This document shows, piece after piece, positions 41,017-48,165 of a stretch of 64,000 bases of DNA. The stretch is from NCBI GenBank assembly GCA_023461275.1, contig JAEYMI010000013.1, positions 62,001-126,000 on the forward strand, given 5' to 3'. The translations under genes and the position numbers were made by a program. The notes under the pieces are model-generated. The model was not told where the DNA came from. It saw only the letters and a list, made by a program, of their open reading frames with translations, and did no database searches. Position 1 is the first letter of the stretch, and every line of letters begins with the position of its first letter. The stretch is from Actinomycetes bacterium (GTDB lineage Bacteria > Actinomycetota > Actinomycetes > Mycobacteriales > Mycobacteriaceae).

Positions 41017-41879
41017 AGCAGTCTCGAAGCAAGTCACGGAAGTCGAAACAACTTGCCGCACTGGCCATCGCAGGCTTAGTCGCCACCGCCTGTACATCCG
41101 GGCCCACGAATCAGCCAACCGTCAGCTCGGCAAAACCAACCTTCGTACCGCCCACGTCACCAGCACCCGCCGACTACCAATTCCCCACCAAATACGCCGG
41201 CGACTTCACCGTCGTCTGGTCCGCCGAACCCGGCATCGACCTGCTCTCCCGTCCTGCAGAGGTAGTGCGCGCGACCTTCGAAGCCCAGTCGATCACTCGC
41301 GTGCCATCGGTCATCAACTATCCCGGTGCCATAGCGGCCACCGCTGACGCCAATAGACGCAGACCTACATTGCAGATCGGATACCAAGAGCGGCCAGACC
41401 CAAGCATCCCGCCGACGTCGGGGACGCAGTACTTTCACGTGCTCCGAATGGAATCCAGCGCCAACACCATCTCGGCCATCGTTTGCGACATCAGAGCGGG
41501 CCTGGTCAACCATCCCATCGGAGGAATCGACTCGTCCTTGGTCAGCTTTCTCGCCTCGTTCGACGCCACGCTGCCCGCTGGCAGTGTCGACCGTCGAGCA
41601 CATGCACCGGTCCACGGCACACCCGCCGGAGAGGGCGACCGAGCTCCCCGTTACGACGCGTTCGCACCTTGGCAAGTGAACTACGAGTACAGCCTTCCGG
41701 TGCCAGGCACTAGCCCCGAAGACAAGACCTTCTGCTACCAGAAATCCCGCGAGATCGCCCGCACGATCCCCGCCTACGCCAACCGCACATTCGGCACATA
41801 CGACGACCCCGAGCCCCGCGGCTTGACCCCCGCCGATTTCCCCAACCAACCCCAGTTCCCCGGCTGGCCTGCGCCTTAG
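41013..41879 (+). CDS. Putative lipoprotein, second of a tandem pair
   Basis: A 288-residue paralogue of the preceding protein; most positions are identical by eye from FPTKYAGDFTVVWSAEPGID to the common C-terminal QPQFPGWPAP. The signal peptide has an extra basic n-region (MKQSRSKSRKSKQ) and the same TACTS lipidation site. The ATG overlaps the previous stop by four bases. Differences cluster in the middle (for example the GGIDSSLV segment), as after duplication and divergence. Repeat R2-b follows seven bases after its stop. Confidence 0.75.
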   Translation: MKQSRSKSRKSKQLAALAIAGLVATACTSGPTNQPTVSSAKPTFVPPTSPAPADYQFPTKYAGDFTVVWSAEPGIDLLSRPAEVVRATFEAQSITRVPSVINYPGAIAATADANRRRPTLQIGYQERPDPSIPPTSGTQYFHVLRMESSANTISAIVCDIRAGLVNHPIGGIDSSLVSFLASFDATLPAGSVDRRAHAPVHGTPAGEGDRAPRYDAFAPWQVNYEYSLPVPGTSPEDKTFCYQKSREIARTIPAYANRTFGTYDDPEPRGLTPADFPNQPQFPGWPAP

Positions 41880-41886
41880 GAGACAT

Positions 41887-41931
41887 AACTCCGTACTCTT
41901 GGTCGCTATATGCGACCAAAGCTACGGAGTT
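41887..41931 (+). repeat. R2-b palindromic repeat
   Basis: Outer arms AACTCCGTA/TACGGAGTT and inner arms TTGGTCGC/GCGACCAA around TATAT, both perfect. The flank TAACCGGCGAACCCCTGT matches that of R2-a. R2-b lies between the T7SS operon and gene G3, so it serves as the shared border of both. Confidence 0.85.
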
Positions 41932-41944
41932 AACCGGCGAACCC

Positions 41945-41973
41945 CTGTGGACTAGGCGCGAGGTTGTCCACAG
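41945..41973. other. Inverted repeat containing a DnaA-box-like 9-mer
   Basis: CTGTGGAC and GTCCACAG are separated by 13 bases; TTGTCCACA at 41964-41972 matches an actinobacterial DnaA box. It is located between R2-b and the start of G3, the same relative place as the 9-mer upstream of G1. Confidence 0.45.
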
Positions 41974-42023
41974 CGGCCAGATCCCAGGCCCCACAGGCTA
42001 TTTCGACGGGCACACTGCAGATC

Positions 42024-43106
42024 ATGACCGTCACCGATTCCGACGCCAAACCCGCTGCGCCTCCCGACGCGGCTGGCCTGAAAGCCCTCCTCAAGCTGCA
42101 GGACGGCGTGGTCACCCGTCAGCAAGCCCTCGAACATGGCTTCTCCACGAAGTACGTCCGGCAGCGGGTCCGTCGTCGGGAATGGGCACCGGTCTATCCC
42201 GGAATCTACGTCCACCACACCGGCCCGCTGACGTGGCAGCAGCGAGCGTGGAGTGCGGTGCTCGACGCGTATCCCGCAGCATTGAGCCACGCGTCGGCGA
42301 TCACCGACAAACCCCAGGTCGACGACCCGATTCACCTTGCCGTCGACAGCGGGCGTCGGGTCACGCGGCGCCCGGGCGTCGTCGTGCATTACCAATCGCA
42401 TCTCGACGAGACTGTGCGGTGGACCGCCAGCCCACCACGTGTGCGGTTGGAGGACGCGGTCCTCGATGTCGCGGCTGCCGCGTCGTCGAAGGTTCGGGTC
42501 ATCGCCTGCCTGGCCGACGCGGTGTCCGACCATAAGACCACCGCCGACCGGCTACTGGCGGCGGTGCGGCGTCGTCGTCGAATGCCTATGCGCGCCTTCA
42601 TCGAAGGCGTACTGTGCGATGTCCGTGACGGAACGTGTTCGGTCCTCGAACACGGATACCTGACGAATGTCGAACGCGCACATGGTCTTCCGACGCCACA
42701 GCGTCAGGCGCCGACGACGGTCGGGCGGCACGGATTCCGCGACGTCGACTATCCGGCGTGGAATCTGGTGGTCGAGCTGGATGGCCGGGTCGGCCACGAC
42801 AATCCGCTGGATCGGGATCGGGACCTTGAACGCGACCTCGATGCCGCGGTGGGCGCGTCGAAGATGACGCTGCGCATTGGCTGGGGCCAGGTGTACGACC
42901 GCCCATGTCAGACGGCACCCAAGATCGGCGCGGCGCTGCGAGAGCGTGGCTGGCCGGGCCCGACGATCCGGTGCCCGTCGTGCCCGCCTCCGACGCCGCA
43001 CGACACTGCCGATAACTCCGTAGATCTGGTCGCAATAAGCGACCAAGAGTACGGAACTGACACCGCACACCACCGCACCTCACGAGCACCAGCACAACGG
43101 CGCTGA
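42024..43106 (+). CDS. AbiEi/DUF559 nuclease-fold protein G3
   Basis: A 360-residue protein related to G1 and G2. The N-terminal AbiEi-like winged helix is clear (GVVTRQQALEHGFSTKYVRQRVRRREW APVYPGIYVHH type). The C-terminal DUF559/Vsr-like fold has FRDVDYPAWNLVVELDGRVGHD, keeping Asp and Glu-x-Asp, then DLERDLDAAV and LRIGWGQVYDRPC. ATG 42024 was chosen; TTG 41964 is an upstream option that would run across the DnaA-box-like site. The final 31 or so residues are encoded by repeat R2-c and what follows, and look like a non-family extension. No toxin gene is adjacent. The gene lies between inverted copies R2-b and R2-c. Confidence 0.75.
   Translation: MTVTDSDAKPAAPPDAAGLKALLKLQDGVVTRQQALEHGFSTKYVRQRVRRREWAPVYPGIYVHHTGPLTWQQRAWSAVLDAYPAALSHASAITDKPQVDDPIHLAVDSGRRVTRRPGVVVHYQSHLDETVRWTASPPRVRLEDAVLDVAAAASSKVRVIACLADAVSDHKTTADRLLAAVRRRRRMPMRAFIEGVLCDVRDGTCSVLEHGYLTNVERAHGLPTPQRQAPTTVGRHGFRDVDYPAWNLVVELDGRVGHDNPLDRDRDLERDLDAAVGASKMTLRIGWGQVYDRPCQTAPKIGAALRERGWPGPTIRCPSCPPPTPHDTADNSVDLVAISDQEYGTDTAHHRTSRAPAQRR
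43014..43058 (-). repeat. R2-c palindromic repeat inside the 3' end of G3
   Basis: Inner arms TGGTCGC/GCGACCA around AATAA, outer arms TCCGTA/TACGGA. Aligning it to R2-b is much better in reverse complement (shared CCGTACTCTTGGTCGCT), so it is inverted relative to R2-b. It lies within the coding frame of G3. Confidence 0.8.
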
Positions 43107-43174
43107 CACCCCACACGCCACAGACTCGGGTAGCCGTCGAGGGTGTCCCAGCCCACAACCCTAGAATCGAGCGC

Positions 43175-44320
43175 ATGAGCGGAACCACTACTGCCCCGAT
43201 CACCCTGCCGGCCGATCTCCTGCCCTCCGACGGGCGCTTCGGCTGCGGCCCGTCGAAGGTGCGGCCCGAGCAGTTGCAGTCGCTGGTCGACACCGGCGCG
43301 TCGGTGTTCGGCACCAGCCACCGGCAGGCGCCGGTCAAGAATGTCGTCGGATCGATCCGCGAGGGCCTTTCGCAGCTGTTCGCGCTGCCCGAGGGCTACG
43401 AGGTGGTCCTGTCCAACGGCGGCACCACCGCTTTTTGGGACGCCGCCGCATTCGGCCTGATCAAGCGCCGTTCGCTGCACCTGACCTACGGCGAGTTCAG
43501 CTCCAAGTTCGCCACCGTCGCCAAGAAGGCACCGTTCCTCGACGCGCCTGCGGTCATCTCCACCGACCCCGGTACCGCCCCCGATCCGGCGGCCCTCACC
43601 GTCGACGACTTCGGTGGCGTCGACCTCATCGGCTGGGCCCACAACGAGACGTCGACCGGCGTCGCCGTGCCGGTGGTCCGCCCCGAGGGTTCCGACGATG
43701 CGCTGATCGCGATCGACGCGACGTCGGGTGCCGGTGGTCTGCCGGTGAACGTCGCCGATTCCGACGTCTACTACTTCGCGCCGCAGAAGTGCTTCGCCTC
43801 CGACGGCGGGCTGTGGATCGCACTGATGAGCCCCAAGGCGCTCGATCGCGTCGCGCGCATCGCCGAGACCGACCGCTGGTGCCCGGAGTTCCTGTCGCTG
43901 CCGACCGCCGTCGACAACTCCAGCAAGAACCAGACCTACAACACCCCGGCGTTGGCGTCGTTGCTGCTGCTGGACAACCAGATCCAGTGGATGCTCGGCA
44001 ACGGTGGCCTCGACTGGTGCGTCTCGCGCACCGCCGACTCCAGCTCACGGCTCTACCAGTGGGCCGAGGCCAGCGAGTTCGCGACACCGTTCGTCGAGAA
44101 CCCGGCGCAGCGCAGCCAGGTGGTCGGCACCATCGACTTCTCCGACGACGTCGACGCCGCGGCCGTCGCCAAGGCGCTGCGCGCCAATGGCGTGGTGGAC
44201 ACCGAGCCGTACCGCAAGCTGGGCCGCAACCAGCTGCGCATCGGTATGTTCCCGGCCATCGATCCCGAGGACGTCACCAAGCTGACGCAGTGCATCGACT
44301 TCGTCGTCGACAAGCTCTGA
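43175..44320 (+). CDS. serC: Phosphoserine aminotransferase
   Basis: A 381-residue class V PLP aminotransferase that converts 3-phosphohydroxypyruvate plus glutamate to phosphoserine in serine synthesis. It is of the actinobacterial SerC type: DGRFGCGPSKVRPEQL, GTSHRQAPVKN, DATSGAGGLPV and the Schiff-base lysine in YYFAPQKCFASDGG (Lys205). Its C-terminal RKLGRNQLRIGMFP is also typical. It ends 47 bases before a strong hairpin terminator. It reads toward sepH, as in mycobacteria. Confidence 0.95.
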   Translation: MSGTTTAPITLPADLLPSDGRFGCGPSKVRPEQLQSLVDTGASVFGTSHRQAPVKNVVGSIREGLSQLFALPEGYEVVLSNGGTTAFWDAAAFGLIKRRSLHLTYGEFSSKFATVAKKAPFLDAPAVISTDPGTAPDPAALTVDDFGGVDLIGWAHNETSTGVAVPVVRPEGSDDALIAIDATSGAGGLPVNVADSDVYYFAPQKCFASDGGLWIALMSPKALDRVARIAETDRWCPEFLSLPTAVDNSSKNQTYNTPALASLLLLDNQIQWMLGNGGLDWCVSRTADSSSRLYQWAEASEFATPFVENPAQRSQVVGTIDFSDDVDAAAVAKALRANGVVDTEPYRKLGRNQLRIGMFPAIDPEDVTKLTQCIDFVVDKL

Positions 44321-44366
44321 GAGGTTCGGCCGGCGGATCTCAACGCCGATCAACCGCAAGCAGGTA

Positions 44367-44435
44367 GGAAAAGCGCCCAGCAGCGCGTGACCATGACCGC
44401 CGCGTCAACGGTCCCTCGCAGCTGGGCGCTTTTCC
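44367..44435. terminator. serC terminator
   Basis: Perfect 15-base arms GGAAAAGCGCCCAGC and GCTGGGCGCTTTTCC enclose 39 bases, and the 3' arm ends in a T-run (TTTTCC). It should stop serC transcription. The mirrored A-run means it could act from both strands. The remaining spacer up to 44652 holds the sepH promoter and no credible gene. Confidence 0.8.
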
Positions 44436-44652
44436 ATTCGCCGGCCTCGGCACACAGTCCCGGCACGCGACGCATCGGCCCAGGCCACACAAATCACACA
44501 CGCCACCTGAGTGCCTTCAGTACCATGGACCCCGTGGGCCACTCGCATAACCTGTCTGAACTGCGGTTTTGCCGCGTGTCCTACGCGGTTCGTACCGACG
44601 GGTGGTTTACCGTCACATCAATGCCCACACCGGGGGGACGGAGGAGGAGCAG

Positions 44653-45705
44653 ATGCGTGAGTTACGGGTTGTCGGCGTCGACGCCGACGGCAACCGTGTC
44701 ATCTGCCAGGACCCGGGTTCGGGTGAGAAGTTTCAGATCGCGGCCGACGAGCGCCTACGCGCTGCGGCTCGCGGTGACATCTCACGACTGGGACAGATAG
44801 AGATCGAGATGGAAAGCGTACTCCGACCCCGCGAGATCCAGTCCCGAATCCGAGCCGGCGCGACGGTCGCGGAGGTGGCAGCCATCGCCGGAGTGGGCGT
44901 CGACAAGATCGAACGCTTCGCTCATCCGGTCCTCCTCGAACGCACTCGCGCGACCGAGCTGGCCGCACTCTCGCACCCGATTCGTGAGGACGGCCCCGCC
45001 GTCGCCACCCTCGGGGAGATCGTCAGTGAGGCGCTCGGCATTCGCGGCCACAGCGCCAACGACACCGAGTGGGACGCCTGGAAGGGCGAGGACGGCTACT
45101 GGGTGGTGCAGGTCGGCTGGAAGGTCGGTCGCAGTGACAACTACGCCCACTGGCGTTTTCATCCGGGTGCCCATGGCGGCACCAGCGATCCGCTCGACGA
45201 CAACGCCGACCAACTGACACACCCGGAGACCCTCACGCCTCGTCGCCTGACGCCGGTCGCGGTACCGCCGCTGGCGACCACGACCCACACCGGCGGGCAC
45301 GACGAGGTCACCGTCAACGCCGACGAACTGATCGGCGCGCAACGCGCCCGGCACATGCCAGCTTTCCTCGACGTCGACGAAAGTGGCACCGCGCCTTTCG
45401 ATTTCGATGAGATCGGACCAGAAATCGCTCCTTCGACGCCGGCGGCGTCTGCACCACCTGCGACAGTCCCGTCTCCGGCAGTTCCGTCGGCGCAGAGCCC
45501 GGCACCCGCTGCCGGCCGGACCGACCGCGAAGCCGAGGTGACCGAGGAGATCGCCGCCACCGAGATCGCCGCGACCGCAGCCGACGCCAAGACCGGTACC
45601 GACGCCGCTGCTGCTGCTCAGCCTCGACGTCGCAAGTCGCGCAAGCCCGCCGTCCCGGCCTGGGAGGACGTCCTCCTCGGCGTGCGCTCCAACGGCAACA
45701 GCTGA
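44653..45705 (+). CDS. sepH: Septation protein SepH
   Basis: A 350-residue protein of the DUF3071/SepH family, which binds FtsZ and promotes its assembly. The conserved N-terminal domain (residues 1-165) reads MRELRVVGVDADGNRVICQD, LRPREIQSRIRAGATVAEVA, and WDAWKGEDGYWVVQVGWKVG. The rest is a Pro/Ala-rich disordered linker and a conserved short C-terminal motif (VPAWEDVLLGVRSN). ATG 44653 has GGAGGAG upstream. SepH next to serC is a standard mycobacterial arrangement. Confidence 0.93.
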   Translation: MRELRVVGVDADGNRVICQDPGSGEKFQIAADERLRAAARGDISRLGQIEIEMESVLRPREIQSRIRAGATVAEVAAIAGVGVDKIERFAHPVLLERTRATELAALSHPIREDGPAVATLGEIVSEALGIRGHSANDTEWDAWKGEDGYWVVQVGWKVGRSDNYAHWRFHPGAHGGTSDPLDDNADQLTHPETLTPRRLTPVAVPPLATTTHTGGHDEVTVNADELIGAQRARHMPAFLDVDESGTAPFDFDEIGPEIAPSTPAASAPPATVPSPAVPSAQSPAPAAGRTDREAEVTEEIAATEIAATAADAKTGTDAAAAAQPRRRKSRKPAVPAWEDVLLGVRSNGNS

Positions 45706-45709
45706 CATC

Positions 45710-46909
45710 GTGTCGGCACGAGCAGTCAGCGTCTGGTTTCTCGACACCGACGATCCCCCGATGGCCGTGCAAATCGGCCTGATCAACGACACCGAGGACG
45801 CAAAGCGGTTGGCCGCCACCCTGTTTGGCGACAGCGTGCTGGTACCGGTGGCCGACACCGACCTGGCGAGTGCCGCGGCCAGCGACGACTCGCACGTCTA
45901 CGCCGGGTCGTACGGGTCGCTCGCCGTGGTTTCCTGCTCACTGTTCGCCACCGTCAAGCCGTCGTCGTTGACCAAGACCATCGCAACGATGCGCGAAAGT
46001 CCGGCCACCACACTGTTATTCACCAATCCGGCCGAGTCGATCGGGGTGTTCGCCCGGTGGGAGAACGGCGAGCTTCGACGGTCGCTGGCGGCCAATCCTG
46101 TTGACCTGTACGAGGATATCGGGTTGCCGTTCGTGTTCGAGGGCCCGTTCTGGGGTGGCGATCATCCGCTCCGCTACGCGCCGGGCGTGGCTCCCGAGCC
46201 GCTCGCGTTGCCATTTCATCCGCAGCAGCTCGCCGAGCAGGCCAACCGCGAATGGCTCGGTTTCCGCTACACCCATCCGCTGGCCGCCACCGATTACGAC
46301 CCGTCCCGAATCCCGGTCACCGCGTTCGCCATTCACCCGGCCGGGTATGAGGTGACCGAGGCCGACCTCGACGACTACCGACGCAATTCGGCACGGACGC
46401 GGGCCGTTCCGGTGGCCATGCCCCCGATCCCGGGCCCGGTCCCGTCGACGGCGCCCACCGAGGCGTCGACAGCGCCCCCGGCCCCGTTGACGGCGCCCGT
46501 CGACGCGTCGACAGCGCCCGCCGAGTCGCTGACGGCGCCCGTCGACGCGTCGACAGCGCCCGAACCGGCCGATGCCGCGCCGAAGAAGCGGGGACGGTTC
46601 GCGCGGTACTTCGGGTTCGGTGCGAAGAAAGAACAGGCCGCGTCGGAACCGCCGACCGAATCACCCACGCCCAACGAACCACCGACAGCGCCCGAACCCA
46701 CGTCGACGGCGCCCGAGCCAACACCGACAGCACCCACCGAACCATCCACGGCGCCCGACGAGGCGTCGACAGCACCCGAACCCACGTCGACAGCGCCCGA
46801 GCCAACACCGACAGCGCCCACCGAACCGTCGAGCGAGCCCGAGGTCCGGCCCGACGCCCCTGCAGACCCCGACACCCCCGACGACCGGCCTACGACGTCT
46901 TCCAGCTGA
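45710..46909 (+). CDS. DUF6928-like protein with 21-bp-repeat-encoded tail
   Basis: A 399-residue protein starting with GTG four bases after sepH, so it is probably co-transcribed. The first 230 residues form a compact domain (VSVWFLDTDDPPMAVQIG, GSYGSLAVVSCSLFA, LGFRYTHPLAATDYDPSRIPV) that matches actinobacterial DUF6928 proteins (assignment from memory, moderate confidence). The C-terminal 170 residues are Pro/Thr/Ala repeats of TAPVDAS and TAPEPTS type, produced by two arrays of the 21-bp minisatellite, with a basic KKRGRFARYFGFGAKKE insert between them. The tail seems dispensable; the domain's role is unknown. Confidence 0.7.
   Translation: MSARAVSVWFLDTDDPPMAVQIGLINDTEDAKRLAATLFGDSVLVPVADTDLASAAASDDSHVYAGSYGSLAVVSCSLFATVKPSSLTKTIATMRESPATTLLFTNPAESIGVFARWENGELRRSLAANPVDLYEDIGLPFVFEGPFWGGDHPLRYAPGVAPEPLALPFHPQQLAEQANREWLGFRYTHPLAATDYDPSRIPVTAFAIHPAGYEVTEADLDDYRRNSARTRAVPVAMPPIPGPVPSTAPTEASTAPPAPLTAPVDASTAPAESLTAPVDASTAPEPADAAPKKRGRFARYFGFGAKKEQAASEPPTESPTPNEPPTAPEPTSTAPEPTPTAPTEPSTAPDEASTAPEPTSTAPEPTPTAPTEPSSEPEVRPDAPADPDTPDDRPTTSSS
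46444..46569 (+). repeat. 21-bp minisatellite, locus M3 (6 units, coding)
   Basis: Six in-frame 21-bp units carrying (G/C)T(C/T)GACAGCGCCC or its GGCGCCC variant, encoding Ser/Leu-Thr-Ala-Pro heptads in the DUF6928-like protein. Confidence 0.88.
46681..46848 (+). repeat. 21-bp minisatellite, locus M4 (8 units, coding)
   Basis: Eight units with the same core and period as M3 but separated from it by about 110 unique bases and out of register with it, encoding TAPEPTS/TAPEPTP heptads. The pair suggests repeated local expansion. Confidence 0.88.
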
Positions 46910-46927
46910 GCAGCACTCCCTAAACCC

Positions 46928-47218
46928 TCAGCGGCCCAACGCCATCAGAGCCAACGACGATCCGAATCCGGCCAGCAGTCCGATCAGCGAGCCCCACACG
47001 ATCCATCGCCACACCGGCCGATCCCGCAGGTCCCAGAGCGTCCAGCCGAGTCCACCGCAGACAACCACCACCGCGCCGACGCCCAGCCCCCGATTAATGG
47101 CTGCGATGAGCGAGTAGACGCCGACCACCAGCAACGTGGCGAACACGGCGAAGATCGCGGTCACCATCAGGCCGAGCGTCCACGGGGTGGATTCACCGTC
47201 GTCGGTCGAGATTGTCAC
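46928..47218 (-). CDS. DUF2537 membrane protein
   Basis: A 96-residue protein with three transmembrane helices and the motif RPVWRWIVWG between the second and third. It resembles the small membrane protein encoded beside the TrmH-type methyltransferase in mycobacteria. Its GTG overlaps the methyltransferase stop by four bases, so it is translated second in a two-gene leftward operon. The function is unknown. Confidence 0.8.
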   Translation of the reverse strand: MTISTDDGESTPWTLGLMVTAIFAVFATLLVVGVYSLIAAINRGLGVGAVVVVCGGLGWTLWDLRDRPVWRWIVWGSLIGLLAGFGSSLALMALGR

Positions 47219-48066
47219 CCGTCAAGTGTGCCTGATCGGACCCGTTCGTAGAACGCGATGGCGGCCGCGGTCGCGACATTGAGTGAGTCGGTGCCGCGAC
47301 TCATCGGAATCCGGGCACGCACGTCGCTGGCTCGCATCGCGATCTCGGTCAACCCGGGCCCCTCGGCGCCGACGAGAAATGCTACCTTCACCGCGTCGAC
47401 GGCCTCGGCGAGCGCCACCGCGTCGGAGCTCGGCGTGAGCGATACCACCCGAAAGTCGTTGTCGTGCAACACTGACAGCCCGTCGGGCCAGGCGTCGAAG
47501 CTGGCGAACGGCACACGCAGCACGTGCCCCATGGAGACGCGCACGCAGCGTCGGTAGAGCGGGTCGGCGCAGCCGGCACCGAAGAGCACGGCGTCGACGC
47601 CGAGCGCGACCGCGTTGCGGAAGATGCTGCCGATGTTCTCGTGGTCATTGACGCCTTCGAGCACCACGACGGTGCGCGCATCGGCGACGACGTCGCCCAC
47701 CGACTGCACCTCCGGCCGCCGGGCGACGCCGAGGACTCCCCGGTTGAGGTGGAAGCCGACGATCTCGGCCATCACGTCAGCACTCGCGCGATAGAACGGC
47801 ACGCCGCGCAGCGACTCGTCGGTGAGGTCGTCGGCGAGTTCGGTGAGCCGTTTGTCGACGCCGAGGAAGGCGTGCGGGGTGAACCTCGACGCGATCATCC
47901 GCTGCACCACCAGCACACCTTCGGCGATCACCAACGCCTTACCGGCGCGGCCGCCGGGTAGCGCTGCCAGATCAGGCCGACGGTCGGCTGAACTGAGGTC
48001 GCGGAAGTCATCGACCCGCGGATCGTCGGGGTCATCGATGTCGACGACGTGAACTGCGCATTCCAC
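47215..48066 (-). CDS. TrmH/SpoU-family RNA 2'-O-methyltransferase
   Basis: A 283-residue SPOUT methyltransferase that transfers methyl from S-adenosylmethionine to a ribose in rRNA or tRNA. Motifs are VVVLEGVNDHENIGSIFRNA (motif 1), FLVGAEGPGLTE (motif 2) and the trefoil-knot IPMSRGTDSLNVATAAAI (motif 3). An N-terminal RNA-binding substrate domain precedes it. The modified nucleotide cannot be read from sequence. It is divergent from and slightly overlapping the region before the Eis-like gene. Confidence 0.92.
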   Translation of the reverse strand: MECAVHVVDIDDPDDPRVDDFRDLSSADRRPDLAALPGGRAGKALVIAEGVLVVQRMIASRFTPHAFLGVDKRLTELADDLTDESLRGVPFYRASADVMAEIVGFHLNRGVLGVARRPEVQSVGDVVADARTVVVLEGVNDHENIGSIFRNAVALGVDAVLFGAGCADPLYRRCVRVSMGHVLRVPFASFDAWPDGLSVLHDNDFRVVSLTPSSDAVALAEAVDAVKVAFLVGAEGPGLTEIAMRASDVRARIPMSRGTDSLNVATAAAIAFYERVRSGTLDG

Positions 48067-48165
48067 GTCGGCAAGTGTGCCAAACCGCCCCTACCACGCG
48101 CCCTGAGGTGCCCGTTGTGTACCGATTGCGCCGCGGGCCGTCGACCGTTGACTACCGTTGTTCGG

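Noticed and set aside
1956..41973. Replication origin at the DnaA-box-like sites
   Set aside because: Only single boxes occur, no dnaA, dnaN or rep gene is nearby, and no AT-rich unwinding region accompanies them.
2034..43106. Type IV toxin-antitoxin pairs for G1, G2 and G3
   Set aside because: No AbiEii-like nucleotidyltransferase toxin or other small partner gene lies next to any of the three genes, so no pair can be called.
43107..44652. Riboswitch or T-box controlling serC or sepH
   Set aside because: The 68-bp spacer before serC is too short for a known riboswitch, and the structure after serC is a simple hairpin with T-run, i.e. a terminator.
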